DNA of 64,000 nt from contig CM018604.1 in the NCBI GenBank assembly GCA_009192285.1, positions 4,125,746-4,189,745 of the forward strand, written 5' to 3'. The notes beneath the pieces are model-generated. The model searched no databases. It had not been told where the DNA came from and saw only the letters and a program-made list of their open reading frames with translations. This DNA is from Morchella semilibera. Its lineage: Eukaryota; Ascomycota; Pezizomycetes; Pezizales; Morchellaceae. The position numbers were made by a program, and so were the translations under genes. Positions 46,130 to 55,956 of this stretch are shown here, in pieces (the stretch's first letter is position 1; the number at the start of each line of letters is the position of its first letter).

Positions 46130-47371
46130 GTTCGTCGTCTCTCCCCTTTTTTTTATATATAATTTTTTTGTTTTTAGTATGTATTTATGTACGTAGTGTA
46201 GTTTACCATCAATGATTGCTTCTGCGGATGTTGGGCATGCAGGTAGCTTGTATAATGTATATATTACCACCGTCCCTCACTTTACTTCTCTCTACTTGGA
46301 GTGAAGGGAATAACTGTAGCCAAAATGAAACCTCGATGTTGCCTGCTATGCCGTCAAACGAGGGAAAACAGGTCGAAATATCATTGGCCCTCCTCACTCC
46401 AGTCAGCGCCACACCGTATGCCCCCAGAGAACACTCCTCCAATCGACTCAGACCGGCCACCCGTGAAGGTTACATATACAAAGACTCAGACAGTCTGTCT
46501 GCCCGGGTCTGAATCGAGTCGTATACTGCGGCGTAGTATAGTGCCAATGACCCCCTCTGCCGATATCCAGCGGGCGGCTTGTCTAGTCTACATGCCCCCC
46601 CCCCCCCCGCTCTCCTGCTTGAGGCGGGAGGGGGGGGGGTAGTAGATACGTGTCTCTTTGGGCGTATGCCGTCCAAACAAAAACATGTCAAACTATCATT
46701 GACAGTAGAGTACTCCGCAGTGATGCACCACAACTGCATGAATGTGGCTCTTTGTGTTGCGGGCTCCCGGGTGTGGGTTAGGGTTGGTAGCAGACCTCGA
46801 CCTGCCCACTTGGGTTTACTTCATACTCGCATCCGGCCCTTAACACACCCTCTCTATGCAACCGGTGCAGGGTCTCGCTCATCTCATATGAAGCGTTAGC
46901 CCCGGGTGTGGAATACCCCAACCGACCCTAAGGCCAGCACCTGCGCTTAGTCACACCCTCTGCACTTTTCTCTGCATATCCCTCGCGTCAAAGTCAATGA
47001 TCATAGGACCATGAAGTCTCGAGACCTCCCAAACCAGGATACAAAGACACAAGCAAGACAAGAACTGTCTAGGTCTTTTCTCGTCTTGTCGGTTGAAGTG
47101 ACGATCGGATACGTAATAATAATAATGGTAAAAGTAAGCGGTCAAGATCGGCCGAGTGATAGTTTATGAAACATGGGTAGCCGCCTTTTCTTGTTTGCTA
47201 TTTGTTACGTATGTACTTGGTCCATAATGCGAGCTCCCACCACAAAAAACTGAATAAAGCAAACATGAAGCTTCTTTTAACCGGCCCAGATCCCCCAAAC
47301 GAACCCTCCTCCTCCTCCTCCTCCCCTCTCCACCCTACGCATTATCAACAATACTACCCAAAGAACAATCC
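46130..47371. other. intergenic region
   Basis: Holds a C11 run opposite a G10 run (46594-46640, forming a hairpin-like pair TGCTTGAGGCGGG), a TCC repeat just before 47330, and no supportable gene. Confidence 0.5.
47307..47328. repeat. (TCC)n microsatellite in leader of F-box gene
   Basis: Six to seven TCC units shortly upstream of the start codon at 47372. Confidence 0.6.
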
Positions 47372-48205
47372 ATGTCCTCCTCCTCACCGCCCTCCATACT
47401 TACAACTCTGCCCTTCGAGCTCCTCCACCTCATCGCCAAATGCCTTATTGACTACCATGACTGGTTTGCGCTCTCCCTCACTTGCCACACCTTTCATGCC
47501 CTCACCGGCCCCCTCCTTGAACAGCGCTTCATCGGGGACGTGGACGAGTTCATGTACAGGTCCATCCGCAGTGGCAGAACCCACGTGATTGAGCGTGGCA
47601 TAATCCTCGGCGACGCTTCAAACGCTATCCCCGCGCGCCAATGGACCCTCCACAAGTGCCGGCTCTTCAGGACGGCAATCACCTGCGGCAACATCGACGT
47701 GGTGCGTGTCTTCCTGGCGCACGGCATAGACCCCAACGGTGACTACTCCGTCGCCGGGATAGGGCGCCCGCTCACGTGTGCGGTGGATTTCGCGCGGGTG
47801 GAGATTGCCAGGCTGCTACTGGAGTCCGGGGCAGAGGTGAACAACCCTGCCTACCGTCGCAGATGTGGCGAGATTGTTTGGACTGTGTTGTCGGAGGCGA
47901 GGATTTCGGGGAATGTCGAGATGGCGGAGCTCTTGGAAAGCTATGGGGCGGTCGAGGATTTGGGGACCTACATATGCCCAGATTGCGTGTTATATCCGGG
48001 ATCAGGACATGATGGGCTGTATGAGGAGCTCGAGTCCGGGCCCCGCCTAGCTGATGGTGGTGGTGGTGTTGGTGATGGTGATGGTGATGGTGATGATTAT
48101 GGTGATGAGGATGAGGATGAGGATGATGATGATGGTGATGGTGATGATGGTGATGATGATGAGTCGAAGCCCGGGTCCCCTGGGAGTGTAGCAGTCAGCT
48201 TGTAG
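47372..48205 (+). CDS. F-box / ankyrin-repeat protein with acidic tail (277 aa)
   Basis: A single exon from an ATG at 47372 to TAG. An F-box lies at about residues 9-46 (LTTLPFELLHLIAKCLIDYHDWFALSLTC). Ankyrin-like helices follow at about 90-205 (RTAITCGNIDVVRVFLAHGID, PLTCAVDFARVEIARLLLESGAEVN, ISGNVEMAELLESYGAV). A short Cys pair (CPDC) comes next, then a tail of about 45 residues made of Gly/Asp/Glu from a GGTGAT repeat. F-box proteins join SCF ubiquitin ligases through Skp1, with the ankyrin part likely choosing the target. Many filamentous ascomycetes carry large families of such genes. The tail is a coding microsatellite and probably length-variable. It is the second ubiquitin-related gene in this island, next to the RBR ligase, though there is no evidence they act together. 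Confidence 0.85.
   Translation: MSSSSPPSILTTLPFELLHLIAKCLIDYHDWFALSLTCHTFHALTGPLLEQRFIGDVDEFMYRSIRSGRTHVIERGIILGDASNAIPARQWTLHKCRLFRTAITCGNIDVVRVFLAHGIDPNGDYSVAGIGRPLTCAVDFARVEIARLLLESGAEVNNPAYRRRCGEIVWTVLSEARISGNVEMAELLESYGAVEDLGTYICPDCVLYPGSGHDGLYEELESGPRLADGGGGVGDGDGDGDDYGDEDEDEDDDDGDGDDGDDDESKPGSPGSVAVSL
48055..48160 (+). repeat. coding GGTGAT/GATGAT microsatellite
   Basis: Tandem GGTGAT, GATGAG and GATGAT units encode the acidic Gly/Asp tail of the F-box/ankyrin protein. Confidence 0.8.
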
Positions 48206-49832
48206 TTCTAGATGCACCGAATTACACTAGAGAACAAACACATTACATTAAAGCTACTTAGTGAATGTCTCCTAAATATCATGATCAAGCCACCTGTACC
48301 AGTGGATAGCGAGCGAGTCCCTCCCTATAATTCCACGTGCCAGATACAGCACTTCACCCAGTCAGAGAACTCTTCCATTATACGGTCACCATCACACCGA
48401 CACTGTTAGTATGAAGTATCAATCAATCAATCAAACCGACACCGTTATAGGGCAACGGGTGATATCTCATGACCCAACAACTCGACATCCCCGAGTCTGA
48501 CCACTGCTTCTGCAAGTACCCATTAACCGTCACATCATATCTGATTCCCATGACTTGACTCACCGCCAGACGGCAAGCCAGCCAGGTATGTAGACAAACA
48601 ACCAGACAGGCCGTATTCCGGCCGGGAGCCGGCAGCCAGCCTTTACCCAACCCCCGCCCCCCCCGTGAACCTCTGTGCTGTGAAATCTGCCTACCACCAC
48701 CTATCGGCCCAAGACCACCAGCCCCCCGCCCACGGCTTACTTGTACTCTGTACGTGGCAAGGCGACCCTGCATGCAGAGACACACCAGCCCCCCTCACCC
48801 AGGACCAAGATTGCGGAGATAGCTATCAGCACTATGACACGCAGTGAGACACCGCCCATAATGCCATCCAGGGTTAGGGTTACCAAGCGTGGGATACATT
48901 ACGCCCTTTTCGACCGACAGGCGCTGCGGGCTACAAATAAACCCCCACTTACAACGTCCGGCCCTGCCTGGCGGCTTGAGTACAAGAGATGTCCCGTACG
49001 GGCGTATAGTACCGAGTGATACCCCATGATCCACCCGGGCGGGATACTCCCGGCGATAAAGCACGGGCAATAAAGGCAGTCAAGTCCCAGTATCATCCGA
49101 CCCCCGCCCCACCGTGCCCGTCCAACTCCACGCGCCCCGTCCGCAGGAACAACTCCAAGTGCAAACGTACCCGCCCCGCCAGCACGGCAATACCCAGCAC
49201 CGGAGACAGCCGCTGTCCCGGGTTGGAGACTATACGACACACGCACGGGGCGGTGTCGACGCAATGGTAGTGCTACAGCACCAACAGCACCCACGGCTGC
49301 CAGCCACCTGCTGACTGGCAAACACGCTACACACCTCACATACTGAAACAGCGGCCTCGATTCGGTTCTGGGTGTGTTGGCCCGGGGATGGGGGCGCACC
49401 GGGGTAAGACTTCCGGACATGTGTGTCTCTGGGGGGCGGATATGTATCACGACGGCCTGGTCTAGTTGTAGCTGTATGGGCCCGGGGTCAGACAAGCTTA
49501 TCGGTCGAGATATCCCCCCCAAATAGTGAAATGGCAGGATACAGGTAGAGGAGGGGGGGAACGATATGTAATATCTATCTACACGCCCAGTGCGGTCATT
49601 ACTATGTATGGAGGGAAGATAGATACTTGTAGATACTTGTACTTTTACAGCGTGTGCATGCGTCAATGGAGGTACATGTTCACATATATATAACTACATA
49701 CCAGACCAAACCAGGCCCGGTATGCAGTACAAGAACCATCTACATCACAGGAAATCACTCCCTAACAAAAAAGATGCCTACAAAAAAGATACCTACAAAA
49801 AAAAACACTTAACTACACCGCCCTCCCCCCCA
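48206..49832. other. intergenic region with a minimal LINE insertion
   Basis: No gene is supported; a 255-codon minus-strand frame at 48899-49666 looks spurious. The region contains the 26-bp LINE tail at 48409-48434. Confidence 0.5.
48409..48434 (+). mobile_element. 26-bp LINE tail insertion
   Basis: GTATGAAGTATCAATCAATC plus six bases, identical to the tail of the LINE at 12370-13001, is bounded by ACCGACACTGTTA (48396-48408) and ACCGACACCGTTA (48435-48447), a 13-bp duplication with one difference. It is an extreme 5' truncation. Confidence 0.7.
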
Positions 49833-52777
49833 TCATCCTCCCCCACCCGCCCCCCTCCCCGCCACCCACAACTTGCCCACCCATAGTCGCGCTCCTCCCA
49901 GCGCCATACCCGACGCCGACCCGACGACGCCGACGCCGTACCCGAGCCCCACGCCTAGGCCCGCCCCAGCAGAGGGAATGGTAGCCTGCATTGCGACGCC
50001 CAGCGCGGCCGACAGCGGCGTTGCCGTCGTCGGCGTGGGCGTGGCGGGGGAGATTGCGTACTGCAGCTGCTGGTGGCGGAAGGCGGACCCACTCATGAGG
50101 ATGTAGAGGTCTTTTGTTGGCCGCACGACAGTGCCCACGGCGACCAGCGTCGGCTTTGGGAACGGATGGTCTTGCGTGATGGACTTTATGAGTTCTGCAA
50201 TGTTTATCACGAGCTGTTTTTTTAGATGTTAGCAAGACTCCTTCCACACTCGGGGGGAGGGGGGACCTACATTCGTAAACTTATTCGTCTCCTCCCAGAA
50301 CCTCCTGCGCTCCGCGACATCCCCCTCCCTCACCGCCTCCCACTTGACCATCCCCAGCCTCCGCGCCGCCTCCGTCCCCGCGACGCACAGCGCGCCCACC
50401 TCACGCAGCTTCAGCGCCACGGTCGGATTCGGCGCCGACACCGCCGCGCTCTTGAGCTCGCGCTCGATTGCCGGAAGTGTCGTCGTGGCCGCCGATGTCG
50501 CCGCAACAAACTTGCCGTACAGCGGCTCGTCGCTGTCGAAGCCGCCGCCGCTGTCAATGGCCGGCCCGGGGGTGGGCGGCACCCCCTGAAGCATGAACAC
50601 GTCCTGCCGCGGCGTGCTGGGCAGACTGAGAGCCGAGGCGTTACCGTGCTTTAGCCGGAGCGGCTGTAAGGACAGTGGTAGTGGGGGGGCGTGGGCGTGT
50701 ACATGCGTGCCTGCTGGTACTGGTGCTGCTGCGTAGCCTGCTGCTGGTGCTGGTGCTGCTCTGGCTCCGGCCACAGCAGTGGCCGCAACACCTCGTAGCT
50801 GCTCTGTAGCTCGACGTAAGAGCCGTACACCATGAGCAGGAGCGTCCTCACATATCGCTTCTCTGTTGCTGCTGCTGCAGCGCCGGGGGTGCCCGCGGTG
50901 TCGCGGAGGAGCGTCAGGACGGCCTTGAACGCCGAGAGACATGCGTCGCAGGCGTCGATGAGGGGTGCGTCGTCGTCTGTCTCCTCAACTGCCTCGAGGG
51001 CGGCGACGAGCGCGCCGATGTGGTTGTTTGCGCTGTAGAGCGCCGCGTCGATGTCTGCGGCGGCGGAGGAGGGGGAGGGGAGAGACTGCGCAAACTCCTC
51101 GATGGGGCCCTGCAGCGTCGACATTGCGTATAGGATTCCACGGGCGGCGTCGGCGATGCGCGTGGACGTGGGGGAGGCAGAGGTGCGTTTGTGTTCGGGG
51201 AGACTGGAGAGGCGGCGGAACAGCTGGAGGGGGCGGTCCGGTTGGGTACCGTTGTGATTGCCATTGCCGGGGCCAGAGCTACCACGGACGGCAGAGTCAT
51301 GGGAGTAGCCGCGCTGATGCTTCGTTTTCTGGAGGTGGAGATGGTGCTGTTGCTCGTCGACGGTGCGGAGATGCTGATCGGCTGCAGCAGCGGCAGCGGC
51401 GGCGTGTTTAGCAGCGGCGCGTGCGCCAACCATCCCCATACGCCGCGTGTTGAGGACCGTTGACTCGGAATTGCTGCGCGAGCGCTCTGTGGGCGTTTGC
51501 GGGAGGGGCTGCAGCGGCGGGGGGGACTTTAGGGCGGGTGGGAGGAGGGCCATTGGGAGACTTTGCATGAGTTGTTTGGGGGACGTCCTCTACTGGTGCT
51601 GGCCTTTTTAGCGGCGAGGCCAGGGGTGTCGCGGAAGGGGGTAATTATAGGCTCTCCTAGCATTCCTCCTCCTCCGGCTCCTCCGGCTCCTCCGCCCCCT
51701 GCGGTCCCTCCCCCTTTGAGGGGTTTGATGGTGTCGCCGTCGGTGGTTCCGGATGCGTCGAATAGATTCTCGGTGCTGGGGTGTCCCACGAGGGTTGCGG
51801 CGACGCTTGAGTAATCATTTTCACTTCCGCTGCGCATATGCACCCATTAGCTATCCCCTCTCCTCCTCCTCCCTCCCCTCCCTGCGTGGAAAGGACACAA
51901 AAAAAAAACTCACCTCGACCCCAATCTCAGATAGCGCTTCAAGTTCTCCAGCCACGCCTCGCGGTCCGTCTCGTCGTCGCCCTCCAGCACTGCCGGCGGC
52001 GGGTACGTCAACGGGTTATGGTCAAGCTTCAGGATCTTGAGCTCGTGCATGTCGCCGATGTACGCGGGGAGGGTAGTGATCTTGTTTTTCGACATTGAAA
52101 GTACCTGGGTAGGGTTAGTCTTGAGAGGAGGGGGGTGGGGGGAGGTAGCGGGAGACCTTGAGGTTCACGAGGGTGCCAAAGACTGCGGGGAGCGCGCGGA
52201 GTCGATTTCTGGAGATGTCTAGGATCTCGAGGGAGGGGAGGCGTGTAAGCTGTCAGTAAGTCAGTCTCGGTGCACCACCACCAAAGCAAGGGGACTCACC
52301 GCCGGCGGAAACTCCCTCAGAAAGTTTGATCTCAGGTTAAGATACCTCAGCCTGGGCAAGTCCGCAAAGCCCTCCTCGAACGCCGTCAACTGGTTATGCG
52401 CCAGCGCCAACCTATTACACTCGATCCCTTTTTCGTCAGCCCTCCTCCTCCTTCTCCTCCTCCTCCTTTCCCTTCCTTCTTTTCCGTTTTTCTCTACCTC
52501 TTCCGTTCCCCCTCCCCACCCCCGGAGGCTATACGCACCTCTCAATCTCGCTCTTGACCATCTCCAGCACCTCCGCAGGGATCGCCGCAATTCGCTGATG
52601 CGACAGGTCGATGGTGACTGGGTCGCCGCGCGCGCGCGCGTCCGAGAGCGCGTGCGTGACCAGCGTGATGCATGCTGCCTTGTCGAGCGGCGGTGGGGGA
52701 GGCGTGGGTGTGGGTGTTGGGGTGTATGTTCGTGCGGGGGGCGGACGAGGTGAGGGCGAGGGCGAGGGTGTCTGCAT
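49833..52777 (-). CDS. SOG2: Sog2-like leucine-rich-repeat protein of the RAM/MOR pathway, two apparent frame breaks
   Basis: Six exons on the minus strand: 52777-52539, 52411-52300, 52249-52157, 52104-51914, 51829-50271 and 50213-49833. After a proline/threonine-rich start, LRRs span exons 1-4 (ITIDLSHQ-type, LALAHNQLTAFEEGF, LRYLNLRSNFLREFPPA, LEILDISRNRLRALP, LSMSKNKITTLP, LKILKLDHNPLTYPP). Exon 5 holds a low-complexity linker and the Sog2 region (MQSLPMALLP, RSNSESTVLNTRRMGM, RRLSSLPEHKR, ADAARGILYAMSTLQGP, and later KWEAVREGDVAERRRFWEETNKFTN). Sog2 partners the NDR-kinase network controlling polarity and cell separation. Frame changes occur at a G5 run (51578-51582) and a G7 run (50683-50689). 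One extra base at each gives one continuous frame of 859 codons including stop, so sequencing error or recent mutation is likely. Confidence 0.75.
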
Positions 52778-54144
52778 TTCTGTATATATATATGTCCTAT
52801 GTGTCTGTGGGGGTGGTGGAGGGGGAGGGGAGGGGAGGGGAGAGAGGGGGGAGGGGGGGGGGTTTATGGATGGATGGTTGTTAGCTAGCTGACTGACTGG
52901 ATTAGCTCAGGAGAGTTGTTGGTTGGGTTCTGTTGGATATTTTTCTTTTCTTTTCCTTTCCTTTCTTTTTCCTGGGAGAAGCTCGTATTTGCTTTTGTAC
53001 AGTCCCTTTCTCACTCCCCCTGTGGATCCTGTCCAGGACGAGGTAGAGTAATAAGAGGTATGTAGTTATTGTATGCAGTTGGATTATCTCTCGAAGCTCA
53101 CCGGCCGGTGTGTGGGTGTGATGTATGTATGAGTGTGTGTAGTCCAGTCGAGCCCGGTCAGTGGGCGATAACAATGTCTCTGGGTCCACTGCCTGAGTGA
53201 GTTAATAGAAGCAATAGAGGTAATAGATACAATATAGCAGTGATGAAAATAGAAGTAATAGAGGTAATAGAGGTAATAGAACTTGTAATAATACCAGGTG
53301 GGGGGAATCATCATCCAAAGCTGTTGACAGTCTACAAGGATTCAATGTACCATGGATTATCTAATCCATTTCTTCTCTTCTCCACGGGTCCACTTGTCCT
53401 CTCCGTTGAGTGAGTTAAGTGAGTCCCTTCTTTCTTTCGTTCTTTCTTTCTTTCTCTCCGTGGGTCCATCTGAAACATTGCGGGTGTGTGTGAGTGTGTG
53501 TGTAGGCCTCTTTGTGTATGAATGCATGTAAAGTATACATGCAGATACACAGACACAGAGTACCTACATGTATGTATTCGGTATTCACCCCAACACCAAC
53601 AGTAGGCATCCTGACCCTCGTGTACCTCCTCGCTCGATGGGGACACCACCCGCCAGAGCGGTGGTGGTGAAACTTTGTAGTGGTTTCATGAGTGGTGCAC
53701 TGCCAATTAATAAAGTTGTGATGTCGGGGTCACAGTATTTGACGTGACTTTTAATTACTTTGACCTCACATTAATTAGATAACTGAATAGATACATGCCC
53801 GATTAGAGTAGATTATCTAAACATCTCTGCTGCTGCTGCACTGTGTAACCACCCCGCCAACGGTGGGGGGCTCAACACCGTTCCAACATATACACCTCCA
53901 GCGTACTCCTCATCACCTCCATTGCCTCACAAATCTCTTTTTCACAACCAAAAATCCCCAATAAACACAAAACACCCCCGCCCCCACCCCCGCCAGCCAT
54001 TAACTCTCCCTCGCCGCCATCCCCCGCTCCCGAGTAACAACCCCCCCCCCCACCCCCAATCCCCACCCCTCAAGCCTTCAACCAATAACTAATTGACTTG
54101 GCTAGATATAATAACCCCACAATGAGTCTCTCCCCCGGACCTCC
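52778..54144. other. intergenic region between divergent Sog2 and PPR genes
   Basis: A shared upstream region. It contains G/T-rich tracts 5' of Sog2 (52800-52860), a TTTC repeat near 53431-53458, AATAGAGGT-type repeats at 53215-53280, a C10 run near 54040, and AT-rich TATAATAACC just upstream of 54120. No gene is seen. Confidence 0.5.
53431..53458. repeat. (TTTC)n microsatellite
   Basis: Imperfect TTTC/TTCT run. Confidence 0.6.
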
Positions 54145-55956
54145 ATGTTCACATTGTGTCTAGTGGACGTTTCGACGACCAGGACATATTCCTCCGTGGC
54201 CCTACGATCGTCATTCCCCCGCTACTGTCCTTCTCACTACTCAATTCAATTGCGTTCTCCTCTTGCACTCTGGAAGCTGAGAGCATTGACGTCGGGGAGA
54301 GTCTCTTCTATGGACAACTTCTTCATCGATGCCCTTGTGCGGGCCAGTCTCTGTAGATACCACTCATCTGCCCTTCCGTCACTCTTTCTCCCCGCTGGAC
54401 GCCCCCGCCTCAATTCCCAATATCCCCGGACATATACTACGACCGCCGACGACCCAGATGCACCCACCCCCGGCCCAGATACACCCACCCCCGACACAGA
54501 TACACCCACCGCCGACCCAGATACACCCACCCACACTCCCATCCTCGACCTCGTCCCCAGACCACCCTACTCCGCCGAGGTAAAGACAGAACTAAAGTCC
54601 TTTTCCGACCCCTACTACGACTCTGCCCTCGACGACGCCGCCGACCCTCCCCCCAACCCCCACCCCAACGACCCCAAAGCTGCCCTCCGTCCCCCCCTTC
54701 CCTGGTCCGTCCCCACAAACCCCAAAGACCACGCCCTCCTCCGCCGCTTCACCCGCCAGCTCTCCGACCCCGGAGTCACCCTCGACCTCCTCTACCGCAC
54801 CTACCGCACGCTGCCCACGCCGCCGATCCTCCACCTGCACCTGCACCAGATCAACGCCTTCATCGCCCGCATGATGACGGTCCCGCAGCGCACCGAGACG
54901 GTCATGCTCCGCTACCTGGCCGTCCTCGACGACCTCCGCGCCGAAGGCATCCCCATCTCCCGCCCCGAGTACAACGCCGCAATCTCCTTCGTCGCGCGCT
55001 CCTTCGCCACCGTCACCCTGCAGGAGGCCCGCGCCGCCCTGCACCTCTGGAAAAAGTCCGAGGCCGCCGGCTCAAGCAGCGACATCACAACCTTCAACAT
55101 CCTCCTGGACATGGCCTCCAAGTCCGACACCCCCGTCCTCGTCGAGTGGGTGCTGCGCGAGATCGAAGCCCGCAACATCCCCCCGGACCGCTTCACCCAC
55201 ACAACCCTAATCACGTACCACGGGCTGCGCGGCGACGGCGACGGCGCAACCCGCGCTTACCGCCGCCTCGTCGACGCGGGCGAGATCGTCGACACCGTCG
55301 TCCTCAACGCCGTCATGGCCGCGTTCCTGCGCGCCGGGCAGCCACAGAGCGCAGAGTACATCTACGAGAACATGAAGCGGGCGACGCTGGAGCCGCCCCC
55401 GCCCGGCACTGCCCCGCCACAGCGCGGCCCAGACGACTGGGTGGGCAAGCGCCGGTGGGCCAAGCACCTCAAGGCCGTGGCGGAGCGGCGACGCCGAATC
55501 ATCGGCGGGTACATGAAGGAGTTCAACGCGTCGCTCGCGCCAGACGTGTACACGTTCAACATGGTCGTGCTGCTGGCGGCCAAGGGCGGCGACTATGTGC
55601 GGGCGATGGAGCTGGTCGCCGAGATGGTCCCGCTCGGCGTCAAGGTCGATGAGACGATCGTTGTGGCCCTGCTCAAGGGGTTCTACTGGTTTGGGGGCCT
55701 GCGGAATACGCCGTGGACCGTGGAGCGGTTCGAGGAGGTGTTGGGCATGGCGATGGATGTCGAGAGGGGCATACGCATGGAGAGGAGCCTGGCCAAGTGG
55801 GTGCTAATGAGCACCGCGAGGGTGTATAATAGCAGGGAGAGGGTCGAGAGGGTGTGGAGGAGGGTGAGCGTGAGGTTGGAGGATTGTGGGGGGGAGGTGG
55901 AGGAGGATACGATCGGGGTTTTGAGGGGCCTGCTGGGGCATGGGGTGGTGGTATGA
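54145..55956 (+). CDS. mitochondrial pentatricopeptide-repeat (PPR) protein (603 aa)
   Basis: A single exon. The first ~55 residues are rich in Arg and Ser with almost no acids (STTRTYSSVALRSSFPRYCP), consistent with a mitochondrial targeting signal; a second Met at residue 55 could be an alternative start. Residues ~100-135 carry an imperfect DTPTPDPDTPT repeat. PPR-like helical pairs cover about 230-520, for example TTFNILLDMASKSDTPVLVE (about 315), RFTHTTLITYHGLRGDGDGA, TVVLNAVMAAFLRAGQPQSA and DVYTFNMVVLLAAKGGDYVR (about 467). PPR proteins bind organellar RNA to guide processing, stability or translation. Fungal members act in mitochondria; the specific RNA target is not evident. Extreme GC3 bias matches the adjacent island genes. 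Confidence 0.85.
   Translation: MFTLCLVDVSTTRTYSSVALRSSFPRYCPSHYSIQLRSPLALWKLRALTSGRVSSMDNFFIDALVRASLCRYHSSALPSLFLPAGRPRLNSQYPRTYTTTADDPDAPTPGPDTPTPDTDTPTADPDTPTHTPILDLVPRPPYSAEVKTELKSFSDPYYDSALDDAADPPPNPHPNDPKAALRPPLPWSVPTNPKDHALLRRFTRQLSDPGVTLDLLYRTYRTLPTPPILHLHLHQINAFIARMMTVPQRTETVMLRYLAVLDDLRAEGIPISRPEYNAAISFVARSFATVTLQEARAALHLWKKSEAAGSSSDITTFNILLDMASKSDTPVLVEWVLREIEARNIPPDRFTHTTLITYHGLRGDGDGATRAYRRLVDAGEIVDTVVLNAVMAAFLRAGQPQSAEYIYENMKRATLEPPPPGTAPPQRGPDDWVGKRRWAKHLKAVAERRRRIIGGYMKEFNASLAPDVYTFNMVVLLAAKGGDYVRAMELVAEMVPLGVKVDETIVVALLKGFYWFGGLRNTPWTVERFEEVLGMAMDVERGIRMERSLAKWVLMSTARVYNSRERVERVWRRVSVRLEDCGGEVEEDTIGVLRGLLGHGVVV
54455..54540 (+). repeat. coding minisatellite (CCAGATACACCCACC units)
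   Basis: Three to four imperfect units of CCAGATACACCCACCCCCGA encode the PDTPTP repeat of the PPR protein. Confidence 0.7.

Noticed and set aside
43900-46270. Several long antisense and alternate-frame open frames over the RBR ligase gene
   Set aside because: They are shadows produced by the high GC3 of the real gene and have low-complexity, non-protein-like composition.
48899-49666. 255-codon open frame on the minus strand
   Set aside because: Composition is Arg/Gly/Val-rich and erratic, with no motif; it appears to result from local GC richness and chance absence of stops.
50650-50700. Short 39-nt intron in Sog2 (GTACAC...TTACAG) to explain the second frame change
   Set aside because: The splice would be in the wrong phase and lead directly to a stop codon.
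51590-51788. Intron in Sog2 with a GTGGGA donor to explain the first frame change
   Set aside because: The donor is weak, and the intron would remove a segment that reads as normal linker protein; a one-base loss in a C run is simpler.
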